From: Virgibacillus natechei
GTDB lineage: Bacteria > Bacillota > Bacilli > Bacillales > Amphibacillaceae
Direction: 5' to 3'
NCBI RefSeq assembly: GCF_026013645.1
Contig: NZ_CP110224.1
Coordinates: 3,038,001-3,102,000 of the forward strand
Length of the DNA stretch: 64,000 nt
How positions within the stretch are numbered: the first letter of the stretch is position 1; the number at the start of each line of letters is the position of its first letter. Below the pieces are notes generated by a model. The model ran no database searches, was not told where the DNA came from, and worked only from the letters and a program-made list of their open reading frames with translations. The position numbers and the translations under genes were made by a program. Positions 62,615 to 64,000 of this stretch are shown one piece after another.

Positions 62615-63606
62615 TTACCCATAATACTCCCTATACCACTCCACAAACTTCTTCAACCCCTCGTCAATAGTCGTAGTAGGTTTAAACCCAGTTACATCCG
62701 TCAATTCATCAATGTCTGCGTATGTTGCTTGTACGTCCCCTGGTTGCATTGGCAAAAATTATTTCTTTGCTTCGATACCGAGGTGTTTCTCCAACGTTTG
62801 AATAAATTCCATTAGCTTCACTGGTTGGTTGTTACCGATATTGTACAGTTTATAGGGTGCATAGCTTGAGCTTGGATCCGGGTTCTCTTTATCCCAAGAT
62901 GCATTTGCTTTGGGTGGATGGTCTAATAACCGTGTAATGCCGTCAACGATATCATCGATATGGGTAAAGTCTCATATCATTTCCCCGTTGTGAAACACCT
63001 TAATCGTCCTGCCTTCAACGATGTTCTTCGTAAACGAATAATATGCCATATCCGGATGACCATGCGTTCCATAGACCGTGAAGAATCGAAGTCCTGTTAT
63101 TGGGATGTTATATAAGTGACTATATGTGTGCGCCATTAACTCATTTGAATTCTTCGTTGCTGCATATAAGCTGACTGGGTGATTAACTTCATCACTCGTT
63201 GAGAATGGAATCTTTACGTTTGCACCATATACCGAACTAGATGATGCATAGATTAAATGCTTAACGTCATTATAACGAGATGCCTCCAAAATATTCATGA
63301 ACCCTTGAATGTTGGAATCAATATAGGCATGAGGATTTTCCAGACTGTAACGAACTCCTGCTTGCGCTGCTAGATTAATAACCACTTCAATATATCTTCC
63401 TGATCAAAACAATAATTCAATGCCCCCACAGTCAGCCAAATCTTCTTCATAAAACACCAAAGAATCGAATAGACATAGAACCTTCAAACCATCTCGTTTT
63501 AATTGATTACGTTGTCGTAATCAATTACCTGATGCCTCTTTTCTAACAAGCGTTTTGAAAGGTGCATATCTATGAAACTGGCAGCACCATAGACTAATAT
63601 ATCCAT
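62615..63606 (-). pseudogene. UDP-glucuronate 4-epimerase-like gene, full length but broken
   Basis: From ATG at 63606: MDILVYGAASFIDMHLSKRL (a mutated TGAAGFIG Rossmann start), several stops, [40 protein letters not shown] (YxxxK), [20 protein letters not shown], a TGA where MRDFTY should be (near 62973), and an intact C-terminus ending IDEGLKKFVEWYREYYG at 62615. At least four lesions. It is the likely parent or sister of the six smaller fragments in the window. Confidence 0.88.
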
Positions 63607-63689
63607 CAAAACATAGATTTTTTAAATTTTTAATTAAGTCCATATCATATTATAATCAGAAAAGACACTTCAACATACAATACTTTAAA

Positions 63690-63718
63690 TTGGCGGGAGT
63701 CTGACACCAGTAATCCTG
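63690..63718 (+). repeat. REP-like repeat, core copy
   Basis: TTGGCGGGAGTCTGACACCA then GTAATCCTG. It forms the break point of the dehydrogenase fragment that follows. Confidence 0.8.
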
Positions 63719-63780
63719 TTCTCTAGTCCAATTATTGAGACTTTTTCACTCCGATTTATAATATTTTCATATAAATTCAT
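63716..63780 (-). pseudogene. nucleotide-sugar dehydrogenase, first 20 codons only
   Basis: From ATG at 63780 (GGGAGA 6 bases upstream): MNLYENIINRSEKVSIIGL, the start of a UDP-sugar dehydrogenase (normally ...VSIIGLGYVGLPLA). The sequence breaks off exactly at the Rossmann GxGxxG and runs into the REP-like repeat. Confidence 0.7.
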
Positions 63781-63791
63781 TACCATTCTCC

Positions 63792-64000
63792 CTAATTAGC
63801 TATATTTTCTATTTCATTTAAATAAGAACTAACAACTTTTTTCCTGTCAAATTCATTTTCAACTTTATTTCTTGCTAAAATTCCCATAGTCTCTTGCTCG
63901 TTATAAGTAAGATCAATAAATTTATTAATAGCTTCAACTAAACTATCAACATTTTTCGGTTCTAGCCCAAACCCTGTGACACCATCATCAAATGTTTCTT
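63792..64000 (-). CDS. glycosyltransferase (GT4-like), C-terminal part
   Basis: About 68 codons at the window edge: ETFDDGVTGFGLEPKNVDSL, VEAINKFIDLTYNEQ, then KKVVSSYLNEIENIAN and stop. The DGVTGF-x7-D pattern is the end of the GT-B donor-binding domain in group 1 glycosyltransferases. The gene continues to the right of the window and belongs to a surface polysaccharide cluster. It is followed, 12 bases later, by the truncated dehydrogenase. Confidence 0.75.
   Translation of the reverse strand, partial: ETFDDGVTGFGLEPKNVDSLVEAINKFIDLTYNEQETMGILARNKVENEFDRKKVVSSYLNEIENIAN

Noticed and set aside
1-64000. tRNA, rRNA, riboswitch or T-box elements
   Set aside because: I looked for T-box, tRNA and rRNA signatures and saw none that I could support.

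Overview
The window is low-GC Firmicutes DNA, most likely from a spore-forming, environmental Bacillaceae (Oceanobacillus/Virgibacillus/Lentibacillus-like). Supporting signs are the AprX protease, a RacA-like coiled-coil protein, a YkvS-like DUF2187 protein, SD sequences of the AAGGAGG type, frequent TTG and GTG starts, cre-like sites and a CalY/TasA relic. The species cannot be fixed from sequence alone.

Layout. 1-12.0 kb is mostly intact metabolism: FGGY sugar kinase, Old Yellow Enzyme, glycerophosphodiesterase, RacA-like and DUF2187 pair, AprX, a three-domain cell-wall hydrolase, an amidohydrolase, a broken MFS transporter. 12.0-14.1 kb is a scrapyard of gene fragments (calY/tasA, sigma factor, sugar epimerase). 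14.1-26.3 kb carries two catabolic modules. The first is a citM-like transporter plus atuA pair, preceded by a sigma-54 promoter and a gene for a sigma-54 activator. The second is a D-amino-acid module: RpiR regulator, GNAT acyltransferase, N-acylamino-acid racemase and YkvI transporter, with a divergent M20 deacylase and a YfcC transporter. 26.5-27.1 kb encodes an sce7726-type nuclease-like protein and 27.9-28.7 kb an SDR.

28.7-47.2 kb is accessory DNA: a Gabija anti-phage system (gajA, gajB) followed by a DUF4145 gene and an unknown gene, a DnaD-type replication gene, several intact and decayed copies of a small sigma-70-like factor, then AbiH, Abi_2 (AbiD/F) and a frameshifted HEPN gene. 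47.2-52.9 kb holds a RAYT (REP-associated transposase) relic and a 3-hydroxyisobutyrate/methylmalonate-semialdehyde operon (mmsB, mmsA, GntP permease) with a divergent TetR gene. 53-64 kb mixes unknown genes, an IS200-like element, an SDR and one complete IS3-family element. It runs into the eroded edge of a polysaccharide cluster: UDP-sugar epimerase pseudogene, QueC-like ATPase, truncated nucleotide-sugar dehydrogenase, glycosyltransferase end.

The most unusual layer is non-coding. At least a dozen copies of a short palindrome-like repeat (core GGGGTCTGACACCAGAATC) are scattered through the window. They often end a gene fragment, and several carry a longer 90-210 bp conserved flank. Two complete 1322-bp IS3/IS150-type elements, one IS right part and one 9-12 bp IS scar all sit at the same point inside this repeat. 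Seven fragments of one epimerase gene and six intact or decayed copies of a sigma-factor gene suggest repeated recombination and deletion at these repeats.
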